Shown piece after piece: positions 23,277 through 34,910 of a DNA stretch of 64,000 bases. This DNA comes from Silene latifolia. Taxonomy: Eukaryota; Streptophyta; Magnoliopsida; Caryophyllales; Caryophyllaceae. The position numbers were made by a program, and so were the translations under genes. The stretch's first letter is position 1. The number at the start of each line of letters is the position of its first letter. The stretch covers positions 19,087,748 to 19,151,747 of the forward strand of contig NC_133530.1 of NCBI RefSeq assembly GCF_048544455.1. Reading direction: 5' to 3'. The notes beneath the pieces are model-generated. The model was not told where the DNA came from. It ran no database searches and saw only the letters and a program-made list of their open reading frames with translations.

Positions 23277-26076
23277 TTACAAGTCATCTAATTCAATGGT
23301 TGTTGTCCCATTGTTCGATTTGGTTGGAACTTGTTTTTGATAAAGCGTTAATCTATCTTGAATCTGATTCAGATATCGAACATTACCAAGCGAGTAAACC
23401 TTTGGTAATGGACTCCTACTTCCAAGTCGTACCTACAAAAATCATTAATATAGTATTTTAAGACGGTGTAACACAATTATAAAAACATTCAAGAATACAA
23501 AAATAATTACATAAACTTACCCATACAAAATGTTCCGCGGCTCGAAGGTAGACCATTGAGAAAATTCTTCTTGGACCATGTTCATCTACATTTGTTGCTT
23601 TCGTTGGTAAACAAGTCATACTCTGACGGCGTGACAAACTCACAAAAATTGCATTATAACGATTGGCAGCAACAAGCAATAACTCAGTGTCAAACCAATA
23701 TGGTCGCAAACATTGTCCCCCCGAAAAAGAAACCCTATCGCAAAGGGCAACAAAATTATCCACACCCGCAAAAATATCAGTATAGAACTCCTTGTTACTC
23801 TCTAGCTCATCCAATAAATCACGTCTTACCTTTAGCCATTCATTTTCATCGCCATAAATATCTAAAGCAATACAAATGTACCCGCAATTTCCATCACCTA
23901 TGACATTCACCCAGTCCGTTATCCAACTTACCATGACATCACATAAATCTTCCCGCCACCTTTGAAATGGTGTACTACTCTTTGTAGGAATCTCTTTCTC
24001 CTTTGCGACCGAACCATTACTTCTCCCTCTTTTACGACCCTTTTTAGGAACCTCTTTGTCCTTTCCGACTGTGTTCGTTGATCTCCCTCTTTCATAGCTC
24101 TCAGTGGAAACTCTTTTTCAACGTATTCCCATTGTGATGGTGTTCTTGAAACCGAGGTTTTTTTGGGGCGCCCTCTTGTCTTTTTAACTTCGTGGTCAAC
24201 AATGTTAGGAGGATGCAACATATTCTCAATGTATTTAAATTTTTTCATCGATTGTGCACCACCCTTTATCACTTCATCAACTAGTTTGCGTAACCTTCTT
24301 TCCTCCTCAACCTCCTTTTCAGCAACTCCTTCTCCAACAACTGTCTTGACATCTAAAGTTTTCCAAAATTGGTGAATAGAGTCTAGTTCAATACAGCCAT
24401 CTACAAGTAGAAAACAACAATTATCATCACGAGTAACAAGTAACAAGTATCATTAACTAACTTTTTGTATATTATTTGCAAATACCTGTGTCGAGTAGCT
24501 TAATAACCTCGCATGCGCAAGGTAGACCATGTGTCACCTTCTTAACACAATTATTACATTCTGCCTTTTGTAGTGCAAGGTCTATAGCATTAATCGCGTG
24601 GTGGCTAACATTTAAATTCAATCTTTGATAAACATTCAAAGCCACGCCAATATGAAGACGAATAATTCTTGAGCGGCCTAATTCTCTAACTATTTCTCCA
24701 ATCAAGTTTTACTGAGAATTATGAATTGTTTCAAAAGCGTGTCGAAACCACCATTGGACGTTTTTAGCAATCGCTAAGCGACGCATGCGCACCCTCAACT
24801 CGTAAACAACACAATGCAAGTTTAAAAAATTGAAACAAATAATAATAATAGTGCGTATTTAACATAATAATGTATTTACATATTACCTGTTTGTGGTAAC
24901 ATTCCCAAAATGTAGGATGTTGTTAATCCAAGCGGACACGAATCTCTCTTTATATAAATCAAGCCATGTCTCTTTCAAATATTTTTTCAATCCCGGGACT
25001 AACCGGTATTTTTCGAAACATATCCTCTCATTTTCCAAATATTCAGCCTCAGTTGCAGAATTTACCAAATTTTTCCATCTCCCTTTTGCGAATGCTTCAC
25101 CCCTTGAACCATTTTTTGTTACTCTCTTTACCCAAGCCTCCACGTCTTTTTCTATGTGACGTCTACATAGCAAGTGTCTAGCATTTGGAAAATATTTCTG
25201 AATGGCATTCATTAACGCTTTTTCTTTATCAGTCACAAAAACTATCTCCTCATCTGTATCTAATACTTCCCTGATACACTTAAACGCCCAATCATATGCC
25301 GTCCCCCTTTCATTTTCCAGGAACCCATAAAATACAGAGAAATTTTTATTCTTGGTGTAATACCAACAATTTCCAATAGCGGCATCTTATACTTGTTCGT
25401 GTTGTACGTACAATCAGCAATAAGGACAAATGGATAATGTTTCAACAGATTTATTGAATCTGGATGAGCGAATAAGAGATCAGTTAGCTCAGATGTACCT
25501 TTTTTCTTCCCGGGAATCGTTTGATGAAAGTGTAGATAACCATGAGCATCGGCAAGTGTTCGTAATTGTTCCGATGATGTGCGATTTCCTCTCACCCTTT
25601 TCTTCTCTCTGGCCCGTACATTGTATACTTGTTTTTGCGTAACTTTTACGTAACTCAATCAATATATTCGCCACGGGAACTTGACTTGCAGTCATTCTCA
25701 TAATAATTTCTTTGACTTTAGGATTTAAAATTTCATCCTTTTCTACAAGCTTGTGATTATGCATCCCATTAAGAACAGATAACTTCCACGTACCGTCTGG
25801 TTGCCCAATACCTTTCAATCTAAATGGACATAGACAACTTTTTGTGCCAGTTAAACGTTTGCTAGATGAAGCGTTTATATTCGATCGGTACTGATATGGT
25901 CTAGATCGGTCACAAAAAAGTCGTTGTTCACCAAAACCACCACTTCGCTCTTCGTGATAAACTTGTAAACGGATATGAACATTATGTAAAAGACCAATTC
26001 TTTTAGTTTCTGTTACTAGTTCGGCACATGATTTGAAGGTATGATCAAGAGTGAAAACATGTGAAGTGTCAACCAT
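23277..26076 (-). pseudogene. MULE transposase with FAR1-like, SWIM, AT-hook and OTU parts
   Basis: In order from 26076: a FAR1-like zinc-binding part (RLTGTKSCLCPFRL, WKLSVLNGMHNHKL); the MULE catalytic core with the first Asp in LIADCTYNTNKYKMPLLEIV and the second in TDKEKALMNAIQKYFPNARH, followed by LLCRRHI; a SWIM-type finger (CVKKVTHGLPCACE); an AT-hook (TRGRPKK); and an OTU cysteine-protease-like domain with GDGNCGY and the late His in AEHFVW. The last exon (23432-23277) joins in frame after VW (donor TGG/GTAAGT, acceptor GTAG/GTACG) and ends IELDDL. Breaks: frame changes near 25645 and 25325, and an in-frame stop near 24708. The OTU Cys and His are kept, but I cannot judge activity. 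MULE proteins with added Ulp1 or OTU domains are known in plants; the copy here is probably dead. Confidence 0.85.
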
Positions 26077-26350
26077 ATCATCGGCAAAATGCTCAAAATC
26101 ATCAGCGTCCTACAGTTTCCAAATAAACTACATAAATAAATTAATCTACTTAAAAAGTAAAAAAATCAAACGAAAACTAAAAATAATCAATAAAAAAAGA
26201 AATATTATTATTCAAAAAAGAACAAACTAATTATGATTTTACGAAAATAAAATTCTAGACAGGTTATACATGCGAAGTTTCAACCGTACCGTATCGTCTG
26301 CAAAATGTTCAAAATCATCACCGTCCTACAATTTCGAATAAATAAAAAGA
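26030..26350 (-). repeat. Duplicated exon segment in the MULE 5' part
   Basis: Two copies about 215 bp apart encode the same short run on the minus strand, DADDFEHFADDMV (near 26070-26110) and DGDDFEHFADDTV (near 26290-26330). Their flanking intron-like sequences are also similar (TAATCTACTTAA, AAAATAATCAATAAA). It looks like a local tandem duplication of a small exon with its intron. Confidence 0.6.
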
Positions 26351-26464
26351 AGTAAATTAATCTACTTAATTAACACAAAGATCAAAATAAAAATAATCAA
26401 TAAATAACTATTAAAAAAACAAAATTATGAATTTCTAAAAAAAAAAAACTAATAATGATTTTCG

Positions 26465-26467
<3 letters not shown>

Positions 26468-26502
<35 letters not shown>

Positions 26503-26800
26503 CTGAACAGAACGACATTCCCCTTCCCCTGCACTCCCTTTCCCGACATTCCCCCTCCCCTGCAACTCCGCCACCCTCACCCACCCTTGCAACTCCGACC
26601 ACCGCCCCATATGATGAGGCCGGTCGACCACCGACCACCACCCTGCATCCCTTCTTCATCATTCCGACCCTCCCCGCACTCCACCTCCCCCCACCGCCCT
26701 TTCTTGCCCGACCACCGACCACCACCAGACTCCGCTCTCCGACCGCCGTCGTCCACCATACTACCTGCTCTGAACACCACAATCCACCGCACAAATCACT
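26468..26800. other. Poly(A) run and C-rich block, MULE 5' region
   Basis: A poly(A) run of about 35 is followed by 290 bp of C-rich sequence (CCCCTTCCCCTGCACTCCC and variants) that is open in several frames on both strands. The open frames are composition artefacts. The block resembles in composition the GC-rich block at 21600-21790 near the other MULE end. Confidence 0.55.
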
Positions 26801-26899
26801 AACATAATTGATTATAAACCCAATTTTAGATCAAAATAATTAATAAGAAATAACCAACATAATTGCTAAATAAATTAGTATTACTTCATTAATTGAAGA

Positions 26900-28170
26900 T
26901 GTAACACCCCGATATTCAGAGGAGCCTTAACTAGGCCTTCCTTAGCATATAAGGGCGTTACCATCTCGGTTGCCCGAGGTAAGTAATTATCAAACGTCAA
27001 TAAAAGAACTATTAAGTGTGTTACAAGTGATTTAAACCAAAATACAATACAAGGTACCACTCAGGACTACTCGCTATGACCATCGTATGTCGAGGGAGAC
27101 TCATCCCCGCCCGGACTCGCCTATCATCAACACCAACACTGCTAAGACCGATTGCTCACCATAAGGGATCACGGCAGACACATAACAAACAAACAACCAA
27201 ACAAGGTCAGGACTGAGACAAGGCAAGACGACGACGACTACAATTAACAATACCAACAACGACACCAGTCCCAACCACAATGACAATAATCCAACCAAAC
27301 TCACATCGATCGTCCCTTTGGACCAGACCGCGCGGTGGGGGACCGCAGCCGTTTCCACCTAAGCCCCGCTCATCGTACGAGCGATAACCCTGCTCATTAA
27401 TGTGCACATCCCCTTCCGTGGCGGGTTCCACGAAGGGCGAAACTAGGGCGTGAGATCACTCCCGCAAGTGACCCCACTCAGCCGAGAACGCATCTCGAGA
27501 ACCATCAACAACGATCTCCATCACAGTCACAACACAAACAAATACTACAACAAACAAGCACACCACTACCACAACGACCGACACACTAGACCGTCAACAG
27601 AAACTGAGTAGGCGAACCTACCTTTATGCAACCGCAACCAATCCACGCCGACAGACAACATCTCCAGCGACCAAGCAAAGCCTATTACCGACATACAAAC
27701 ATCTATTACTAACGAACAAACCCTAGCTATAGGAACAAAGGCACGGATGATGATTATGACATACCTATAAGGGAGAGACAAGGCAAAAGACCGCTACCCG
27801 ACTCAAGAGACGCTCTCCTAAGGCATAAGGATCTTCAAGGGGCATCCATGGAGGTTTTGAGGAGAAAGGGAAAGGAAAGGGGCGACTGAAGGATAGGAGG
27901 AAAGTGGCGGAAGTGATTTGCGGATTTAACAAAACGCGATATATAACCCTCGCTGAAACGGGCACTCGATCGAGTACCCTAAAACATACTCGATCGAGTA
28001 ACCCCTACTCGATCGAGTACCCTAGCTACTCGATCGAGTAGCCTCTACTCTATCGAGTACCACTCTTACACGCAGCTCAAACAGGTTTTGGTATACCTTC
28101 CTAAGACTATTTCCGCTCCCAAGGTCGGTCAACGATGGTCAAAGGGTCCCTAAAAAGGACGGGTATTACA
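26900..28170 (-). repeat. 3' LTR (element sense) of the non-autonomous retrotransposon
   Basis: 1271 bp with TG..CA ends, near-identical to 33438-34709. It contains five ACTCGATCGAGT-type palindromes (27964-28058) and a roughly 250-bp module homologous to the Tekay-type LTR, including GAGTGGGGTCACTTGCGGGA in complement. Confidence 0.92.
27964..28058. repeat. Phased palindrome array, left LTR
   Basis: Copies of ACTCGATCGAGT start at 27964, 27988, 28007 and 28028, with a one-base variant (ACTCTATCGAGT) at 28047. Spacing is 19-24 bp. Confidence 0.95.
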
Positions 28171-28208
28171 ATCTTCCCCCCTTAAAAAGAACTTCGTCCC
28201 CGAAGTTC
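28171..28208 (-). other. Polypurine tract with upstream hairpin
   Basis: On the minus strand: GAACTTCG-GGGA-CGAAGTTC (28189-28208), then TTTTTAAGGGGGGAAGAT directly before the 3' LTR. The same arrangement is found in the Tekay-type element at 56418-56455. Confidence 0.8.
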
Positions 28209-28617
28209 ACTCACCTCTCCTGCTCACAACACGGAACTCACACAACCTTACCAACTTCCCGGTCAAACCATTACCTCCTGAAAATACGATTTCCCCCGTG
28301 TCATTATCATCACCGACCACATTTATACCTATCGATTCTTGTCACTATCATGCGACCTCTATCACAGTCAACCGTTATCTTACACATATATAAAGCATCC
28401 AACTCGCAATGCGAACCGTCGCTCACGATCTCCCAACATACAATAATTACTATTCAACCATCCATCTGAAACATGTTTCATATAAATTATCATATGGTAC
28501 AACCAATGCCACCACGTTAATTGGCAACGTGACTCGAGCACAATTTATCACACCGTAACTTTACAATAATACAATAAAATTATTATTTTTTTTTTTTTAT
28601 TATATTCCGCGACATTA

Positions 28618-28655
28618 CTCTTCCCCTCTAAAAAGGAACTTCGTCCCCGAAGTTC
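28618..28655 (-). repeat. Second internal copy of the hairpin and purine tract
   Basis: The hairpin GAACTTCG-GGGA-CGAAGTTC recurs at 28636-28655, followed by CTTTTTAGAGGGGAAGAG. This is a second, internal copy 450 bp from the functional-looking one, without an LTR next to it. Confidence 0.75.
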
Positions 28656-29074
28656 ACCACCCAAATATCAACACGTATTACTTATTATAGGCATCAAAAC
28701 ATGAAAGAAAACCACATTATTACGGACATTATTCACTAATTGTACACTCGTTAGACTAAAAGTCATATACGAGTCACCGGAATAACTAGTTACCGTTGAC
28801 ACACACATTAAAATGATACGCACAAACATAGGTGAAGTTACAATGCCGACAGATAGATCGTAAGGAGGCGTATGCAAACTAAAAGTAACAAGAAATTATT
28901 ACCGTCTTACTAATTGTGACAAATACGCTTATAAAACTTCAATCATGACTTGTAATGTGTGAAATTAACGGCTCAAGGGCGTTACTATGCGCTCGCAACA
29001 ACTTTAAACGTTAGACATGCAATTATAAAACAATTGAACATTTTGAATTTTCAAAAACCCCCTGTAACAGTGAC

Positions 29075-29222
29075 ACTCGATCGAGTAAGTATCGGTACTC
29101 GATCGAGTGCCATGCTACTCGATCGAGTGTGTTGGCTACTCGATCGAGTAGCCCTAGATCAGAATGCTTTTTCTTATGTCATCCTGCAGCTACTCGATAG
29201 AGTACGGGGCACTCTATCGAGT
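29075..29222. repeat. Phased palindrome array, element interior
   Basis: ACTCGATCGAGT starts at 29075, 29097, 29117 and 29138; variants ACTCGATAGAGT and ACTCTATCGAGT start at 29192 and 29211. Spacing inside each group is 19-22 bp. Confidence 0.95.
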
Positions 29223-29907
29223 ACCTACAGGCCAACTCCTCATAAATCTGTCACGAGCTAACACCCATGCGCATACTTGACATATAAAATCGAGTCGGGA
29301 CGACTCCCCGACTTCTAATACCCTGCACACAGTTAGAATATCAAATTCGGCCTTATGGCCGATCATACAGATCCAACTAAGTCTCAAAACAAAAGGAAAC
29401 AACTATCAAAGTCTAACAACAATACCACCATCTAACATCAGCTACTATCAACAATCACGAACGAAGATAAAAACAAGGAGTATCACTCCCGCCGCCGCTC
29501 GAACATCACCTCATCATCACCGCCACCACCTCCGGATGAACCTATTCCCGCATCACCCCCGCTCCCGCTCCCGGGCCCACGTACCAAGGCGTCAAGCCTC
29601 CATAAGGAAAGGACTGAGGTGCTCCCCATGTCGATTGTTCCACCCCGTAGGAATGGAAAACCCCGAGTAATTCCCACGCCACTCCACAGGATCGGATGCG
29701 GTCCCTCGGTCCCTATCCCCGAGTATACGCCATCTCATGCATGTTCCGGAGTGTCAAGGTAGATGACACTCTCTCCGCTAGGTAATTGGATCGCGTCTCC
29801 GGGGTGTCGAGGTAAGGGTAGAACGGGAAGGGGCCGCTGCTGCTGCGGTGGTGCTACCGGGCCGTGGCCTAGCCTCCGGGGCCCTCTCCTCACTCGACGG
29901 GGTCCCC

Positions 29908-31089
29908 TCACCACTCGGGTCTCTCCGCCCTCCGAACTTCCGCATTCTCGCCCTTCGTCGGCTCCGACATCTCCTGGAGGATCGTGCCATCAATGAGATA
30001 GGTCTGCAGCTGGCGGGGTGTGTCCTCATCCTCTTCCTCCTCCTCCTCGTCGTCCCCATCCACAGTCATCACTGCCGGCTCCAAGGGCTCTGTGGCTGGG
30101 AGGTGCTCAAGAGCTGGAATCTTCATCCAACTCATGCCAAGCACCCTCCACGCTAGGCTACCGTCAGCCAAGGTTCTCAACCATTTCAGGTCGAGATAGT
30201 ACTCACGATCCATGGTAGGCACAGGGGTAGCTAGAGGCACGTACGCTGAAGAAGCCTCAAAGGAGGTTAGCTTTTCAGCTAACCGAGTGGCAATGGCACC
30301 ACAGCTCAGGTACCGAGAAGTAGAGGAAGCCATCGGGCAAGAGCCAAGACAAACTATGGAAGGAGCATTAAAGACCACTTTCTTGGCCCGCTCCGGATTG
30401 AGGTACGACATCAAAAGTAAAACCTCATGGTTATTCAACTTACTGATATCTTTCCGGTCATAGAGGAGGTTTGAAAGGGAACGGAGAAAGATTCTCAAGG
30501 TGATGTGCTGAACGTCATTAATCAGCATATTGCTCGCGGTGGGAGCTTGCTTCCCAGTCAAGCAAGGCATTAGGCGGCAGACGCCGCACTCAGCTGGGAT
30601 GTCGGTGATGGAGTCCTTGGGAGGCTTGGCCAACCCAAGGTGAGAGGCAAACAAATCCATGGTCAAAAGGAAACTGGTATTCATCAGTCTGAACTCCACA
30701 GTCTGACCCGCTGGGTCATAGTTAAAGGAACTCATGAATTCTAGGGTAAGAAAAGGGTAAGTGTGCTTCCTCAGCCGGTACAAACCCATAAAACCCAAGG
30801 TCTCGAATATATGACGGACATCCGTCTCTATTTCCAACTCCTCTAGCACACCGGTGTCTATACACTTTGTGGGTCTCATCTTGCGTTTTTGTAAAGCTAC
30901 AAAACGCTCTCTTTGCTTAAAGTTAACAAAGACAACAGAAGGGTACTCAGAGACTGCGGGTACTACCGGTCCACTAGCCTCCCCCCTCTCAAGTGGATCA
31001 ACCCTTCCCCGTTTACTCTGACGGTTTCCAAGGTTTAGTATCGGCATCTGTTTTAGGCATAAGTCCAAACAACTTGTATAAACATCCAA
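29908..31089 (-). CDS. Athila-ORF1-like protein of the non-autonomous LTR element
   Basis: A 393-residue frame from ATG at 31089. The middle has the pattern seen in plant retrotransposon ORF1 proteins of the Athila type: an IFETLGFMGLYRL segment, TYPFLTLEFMSSF, then a Leu-rich helical body with IPAECGVCRLMP and YDRKDISKLNNHEVLLLMSY. The C-terminal part has an acidic run (DDEEEEEEDED) and a Leu-Ile motif before the stop at 29908. Another frame continues the protein-like sequence to the left (Arg/Pro-rich, 30059-29778) and a third one (29677-29483) carries a Gly-rich tail, so a frameshift near 29960 may have cut it. The role of such ORF1 proteins is not established; structural or packaging function is usually supposed. 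It is the only protein gene in the element. Confidence 0.55.
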   Translation of the reverse strand: MDVYTSCLDLCLKQMPILNLGNRQSKRGRVDPLERGEASGPVVPAVSEYPSVVFVNFKQRERFVALQKRKMRPTKCIDTGVLEELEIETDVRHIFETLGFMGLYRLRKHTYPFLTLEFMSSFNYDPAGQTVEFRLMNTSFLLTMDLFASHLGLAKPPKDSITDIPAECGVCRLMPCLTGKQAPTASNMLINDVQHITLRIFLRSLSNLLYDRKDISKLNNHEVLLLMSYLNPERAKKVVFNAPSIVCLGSCPMASSTSRYLSCGAIATRLAEKLTSFEASSAYVPLATPVPTMDREYYLDLKWLRTLADGSLAWRVLGMSWMKIPALEHLPATEPLEPAVMTVDGDDEEEEEEDEDTPRQLQTYLIDGTILQEMSEPTKGENAEVRRAERPEW

Positions 31090-32357
31090 ACACTTATTTC
31101 ATGTAACTTGAATTCACATATCCAGCTAAACACAAAAATTTTTTTTTTTTTTTTTTCAACAATTTTGACATGTGAAGCACATAATTCATGTTATTAAACT
31201 TGAATATTAAGATAAGTGTACATGTTTATCAACAGTTCCCAATTTTTGACATACAAGTTCAAGCAATTTGTATAAAACATGTAGGCATACACTTCATACA
31301 ATTCGAGTTTTATATAATTGGCAACTTCACTAACTTGCTAACCAATTCCATAGTCGAGGCTCATAGTTAATGTCATTAAACTTAGATGTTTCGCTAGGTA
31401 GTCATATATCATCAATAGTTTCCTCAATTTTATCCTATGAACTCAGTTTGTAGCCACTTATAAACCATAATTACGAAAGTTTGGCATGTGGACACATATA
31501 CTCGGCAATTTGAATATCCTAGCATGCTTCTAAAGGTCGTTCCATTTACATTGCAAACTACACGTCACTAATGCAAGAGAAAGAATAATTTATGACAAAT
31601 CAATATCACTCTTCACTATTATGTAAAATAACTCAATCAAAATTTTCAGACGGTCTTTACAGCTGTGAAAATTGTGGCATGTATTCATCAATCATTGTTG
31701 CTATTGTCATATTGAAGTTCAACTTATGCTTATATTGTCAATTACCACATCAATTTTCCAATTCTAAGTCACGAATTTCCCATAAGGCACTTTTAAGACG
31801 GAGTTTTAAGGCAATTTTCTAAGGTAATAATCATCAGAATTCACCTTTCCACATGATATAAACAATGTATAGTACTTAATTCCATCATCTAATCAATGTA
31901 GAACAATCAGAAATCAATTTCAAATTTGTAACCCTAGAAATTTCGATTTCACCTTTGCAACTTTTCTAATCTAATCTACAGCAATTAATCACCAACAAAC
32001 ATGGAAAAGAGGCATATGAATCATGTTTCAACTATCTACAGCAACTATTACATCATGTGAATCGAAAATTTCAGATTATCTCCTCATTCTTACACATTCA
32101 AAGTAACATATCACATACATTAAGAAGAATTACATACCTTGATTGATTTGTAAGATAAAGAAACGAATTAAACAAGAAAAATCAACCCCAAGAATCACTA
32201 CTAACCTAAGAGAAAGAGAGGATTTGGGAGAGATTAAGGGATTTGAGAGTGTTATAGGCTGGTAGTATGGTTGTGTCGAAATATGGAGGAATAAGAAGTA
32301 GGAATAGAAGGGTGAAGGGTTTTAAGAAAAGCCGTAGGAATTACTGCACAGTAACCT

Positions 32358-32520
32358 ACTCGATCGAGTGCCTGGGGTACTCGATCGAGTACCACCCTAC
32401 TCGATCGAGTAGGAGCTAAATCATCGAGTATCTGCAGGAATATTCCCATATTCCGACGTTATAGCCTCCTAACTAGATCGAGTGAGGTCTACTCGGTCCA
32501 ATACGCACTTACACTCGGTC
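32358..32520. repeat. Phased palindrome array, leader side of the element
   Basis: ACTCGATCGAGT starts at 32358, 32379 and 32399, followed by decayed variants to about 32520. Confidence 0.9.
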
Positions 32521-33422
32521 AAGTAAAATTAAGTGCTTGATCATAGGTACGAAGTAAGTCGAGAATACCTGCAAAACAACACCACGTGTCGAGTCCAACT
32601 AAGTTCGGAATTCGACACTAATTATCGCATTCAATCATGTTTCATAACCTTTGTCACACAAAATACAATTCTTCAACAACTAAGAGACATTTCACGTTAC
32701 GTTATACAAATTACTCAACTCGGTCTACCTGTCACCGAGTTATGCACAAACCTAGCCGTGCCATTTTGTTACATTTACCTACTTACTTTACATGCTATTA
32801 CTAAATTCGCGTTTACACCGAATTGAAACGTATAATTAACACTAATTCCCCATATTTACTTATCACACACTTATATATATACAAATCACTTAATCAATTA
32901 TGTTTATATGTTATTCTAAGCAATCTATTTTGCATTCTTCAAATATATCGCAGCGGAAAAATTTCAACTTTGCTAATAAATTTTATAACAAACACCTACG
33001 TGTTCACTATCCCTATTACACATTCAAATTCACGCTTTCACGCATCTCCATGACGAGAAATTTCGTCACGCATCACATAGCTATCATATAGGCTCACTAA
33101 TTATTCAAAGAACTCCATAACTTCATCAACAATTACTATATTCGATCCAAGCATTACTATCACACCGCTATTAATTCTAACAAAACTTAACCGGAGGTAG
33201 CTCCGGTACAATTATCATACAGAGCACACAGAGACACACGAACTCCACATTCCCCATCCCATGTGACTGGCTTAAGTATCATGGGGCCAAGATTTTGAAA
33301 TGAGGGCGCCTACTCACCCAAAATCTAGCATCAGCTGGGGCTCCCATCTTACATACACCAGGTTCATTTTATTAGACTCTCTACGTTCATTATGTTCATT
33401 TGTTACAGGTTCCAAAATCGTC

Positions 33423-33434
33423 GCTCTGATACCA
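33423..33434 (-). other. Primer-binding site
   Basis: On the minus strand it reads TGGTATCAGAGC, complementary to the 3' end of initiator tRNA-Met, three bases inside the 5' LTR. Confidence 0.85.
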
Positions 33435-33437
33435 CTT

Positions 33438-34709
33438 TGTAACACCCCGATATTCAGAGGAGCCTTAACTAGGCCTTCCTTAGCATATAAGGGCGTTACC
33501 ATCTCGGTTGCCCGAGGTAAGTAATTATCAAACGTCAATAAAAGAACTATTAAGTGTGTTACAAGTGATTTAAACCAAAATACAATACAAGGTACCACTC
33601 AGGACTACTCGCTATGACCATCGTATGTCGAGGAGACTCATCCCTGCCCGGACTCCAGCTATCATCAACACCAACACCTGCTAAGACCGACTGCTCACCA
33701 TAAGGGATCACGGCAGACACATAACAAACAAACAACCAAACAAGGTCAGTACTGAGACAAGGCAAGACGACGACGACTACAATTAACAATACCAACAACG
33801 ACACCAGTCCCAACCACAATGACAATAATCCAACCAAACCTGTCACTGACTGTCCACTGGACCAGCCCTGCCAGTGGGGGACCGCAGCCATTCCCACCTA
33901 AGCCCCGCTCATCGTACGAGCGATAACCCTGCTCATTAATGTGCACATCCCCTTCCGTGGCGGGTTCCACGAAGGGCGAAACTAGGGCGTGAGATCACTC
34001 CCGCAAGTGACCCCACTCAGCCGAGAACGCATCTCGAGAACCATCAACAACGATCTCCATCACAGTCACAACACAAACAAATACTACAACAAACAAGCAC
34101 ACCACTACCACAACGACCGACACACTAGACCGTCAACAGAAACTGAGTAGGCGAACCTACCTTTATGCAACCGCAACCAATCCACGCCGACAGACAACAT
34201 CTCCAGCGACCAAGCAAAGCCTATTACCGACATACAAACATCTATTACTAACGAACAAACCCTAGCTATAGGAACAAAGGCACGGATGATGATTATGACA
34301 TACCTATAAGGGAGAGACAAGGCAAAAGACCGCTACCCGACTCAAGAGACGCTCTCCTAAGGCATAAGGATCTTCAAGGGGCATCCATGGAGGTTTTGAG
34401 GAGAAAGGGAAAGGAAAGGGGCGACTGAAGGATAGGAGGAAAGTGGCGGAAGTGATTTGCGGATTTAACAAAACGCGATATATAACCCTCGCTGGAAACT
34501 GGGCACTCGATCGAGTACCCAACATACTCGATCGAGTAACCCCCTACTCGATCGAGTACCCTAGCTACTCGATCGAGTAGCCTCTACTCTATCGAGTACC
34601 ACTCTTACACGCAGCTCAAACAGGTTTTGGTATACCTTCCTAAGACTATTTCCGCTCCCAAGGTCGGTCAACGATGGTCAAAGGGTCCCTAAAAAGGACG
34701 GGTATTACA
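33438..34709 (-). repeat. 5' LTR (element sense) of the non-autonomous retrotransposon
   Basis: 1272 bp, TG..CA ends, next to the primer-binding site. It differs from the left LTR mainly in a short patch near 33839-33895 and by small changes at CAG/CTG positions. Confidence 0.92.
34505..34597. repeat. Phased palindrome array, right LTR
   Basis: Copies start at 34505, 34526, 34546 and 34567, with the variant ACTCTATCGAGT at 34586; the same layout as the left LTR. Confidence 0.95.
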
Positions 34710-34910
34710 GAAGAATTGTAATCCATGTTCAAGTTTTAGAAGATTAGGTTTTAATTTTAGGAGAATGGTATATAAAAAACCTAATTTGTTTAGATTTAGG
34801 AAAAGGGTAGAGTATGGAAATTTTATGAAAAAAAGTATGTGAAAGAGTAAAAGGCGTATGTGAAAGAGCAACACCGTTCTTTAATCCGTCCCTTAATTCT
34901 TGTGCACAAA

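Larger units (their letters stand above)
26900..34709 (-). mobile_element. Non-autonomous LTR retrotransposon (7.8 kb) inside the MULE
   Basis: Two LTRs of about 1.27 kb (26900-28170 and 33438-34709), in element sense starting TGTAATACCC and ending GGTGTTACA, are flanked by GAAGA (26895-26899 and 34710-34714). In minus-strand sense the order is 5' LTR at the right, primer-binding site TGGTATCAGAGC (33423-33434), an Athila-ORF1-like gene, a GAACTTCG hairpin and purine tract, and the 3' LTR at the left. There is no gag knuckle, protease, reverse transcriptase or integrase in the 5.3-kb interior, so movement would need enzymes from another element. The Tekay-type element at 49571 has related LTRs. 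AT-rich stretches 31090-32240 and 32580-33300 show no gene. Confidence 0.9.
21452..34876 (-). mobile_element. MULE (Mutator-like element) with OTU domain, split by an LTR retrotransposon
   Basis: The left end reads GGGTATTGTTTTTTCACAT; the right end on the opposite strand CGGTGTTGCTCTTTCACAT, followed on both sides by ACGCCTTTTACTCTTTCACA. TTCTTTAA flanks it at 21444-21451 and 34877-34884, close to the 9-bp duplication usual for Mutator. The transposase gene (23277-26076) is on the minus strand. Without the nested retrotransposon the element is about 5.6 kb. It sits inside the mariner-like element near that element's right end. Sequence left of the gene (21452-23276) is non-coding: a GC-rich block (21600-21790), an (ATT)n run and AT-rich filler. 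Confidence 0.85.

Noticed and set aside
26435..26802. Pro-rich and Gly-rich open frames on both strands
   Set aside because: They come from a C-rich block plus poly(A), open in several frames at once.
27964..28058. CRISPR-like array of short repeats with spacers
   Set aside because: The repeats are 12-bp palindromes with 7-12 bp spacers inside plant LTRs, with no cas genes.
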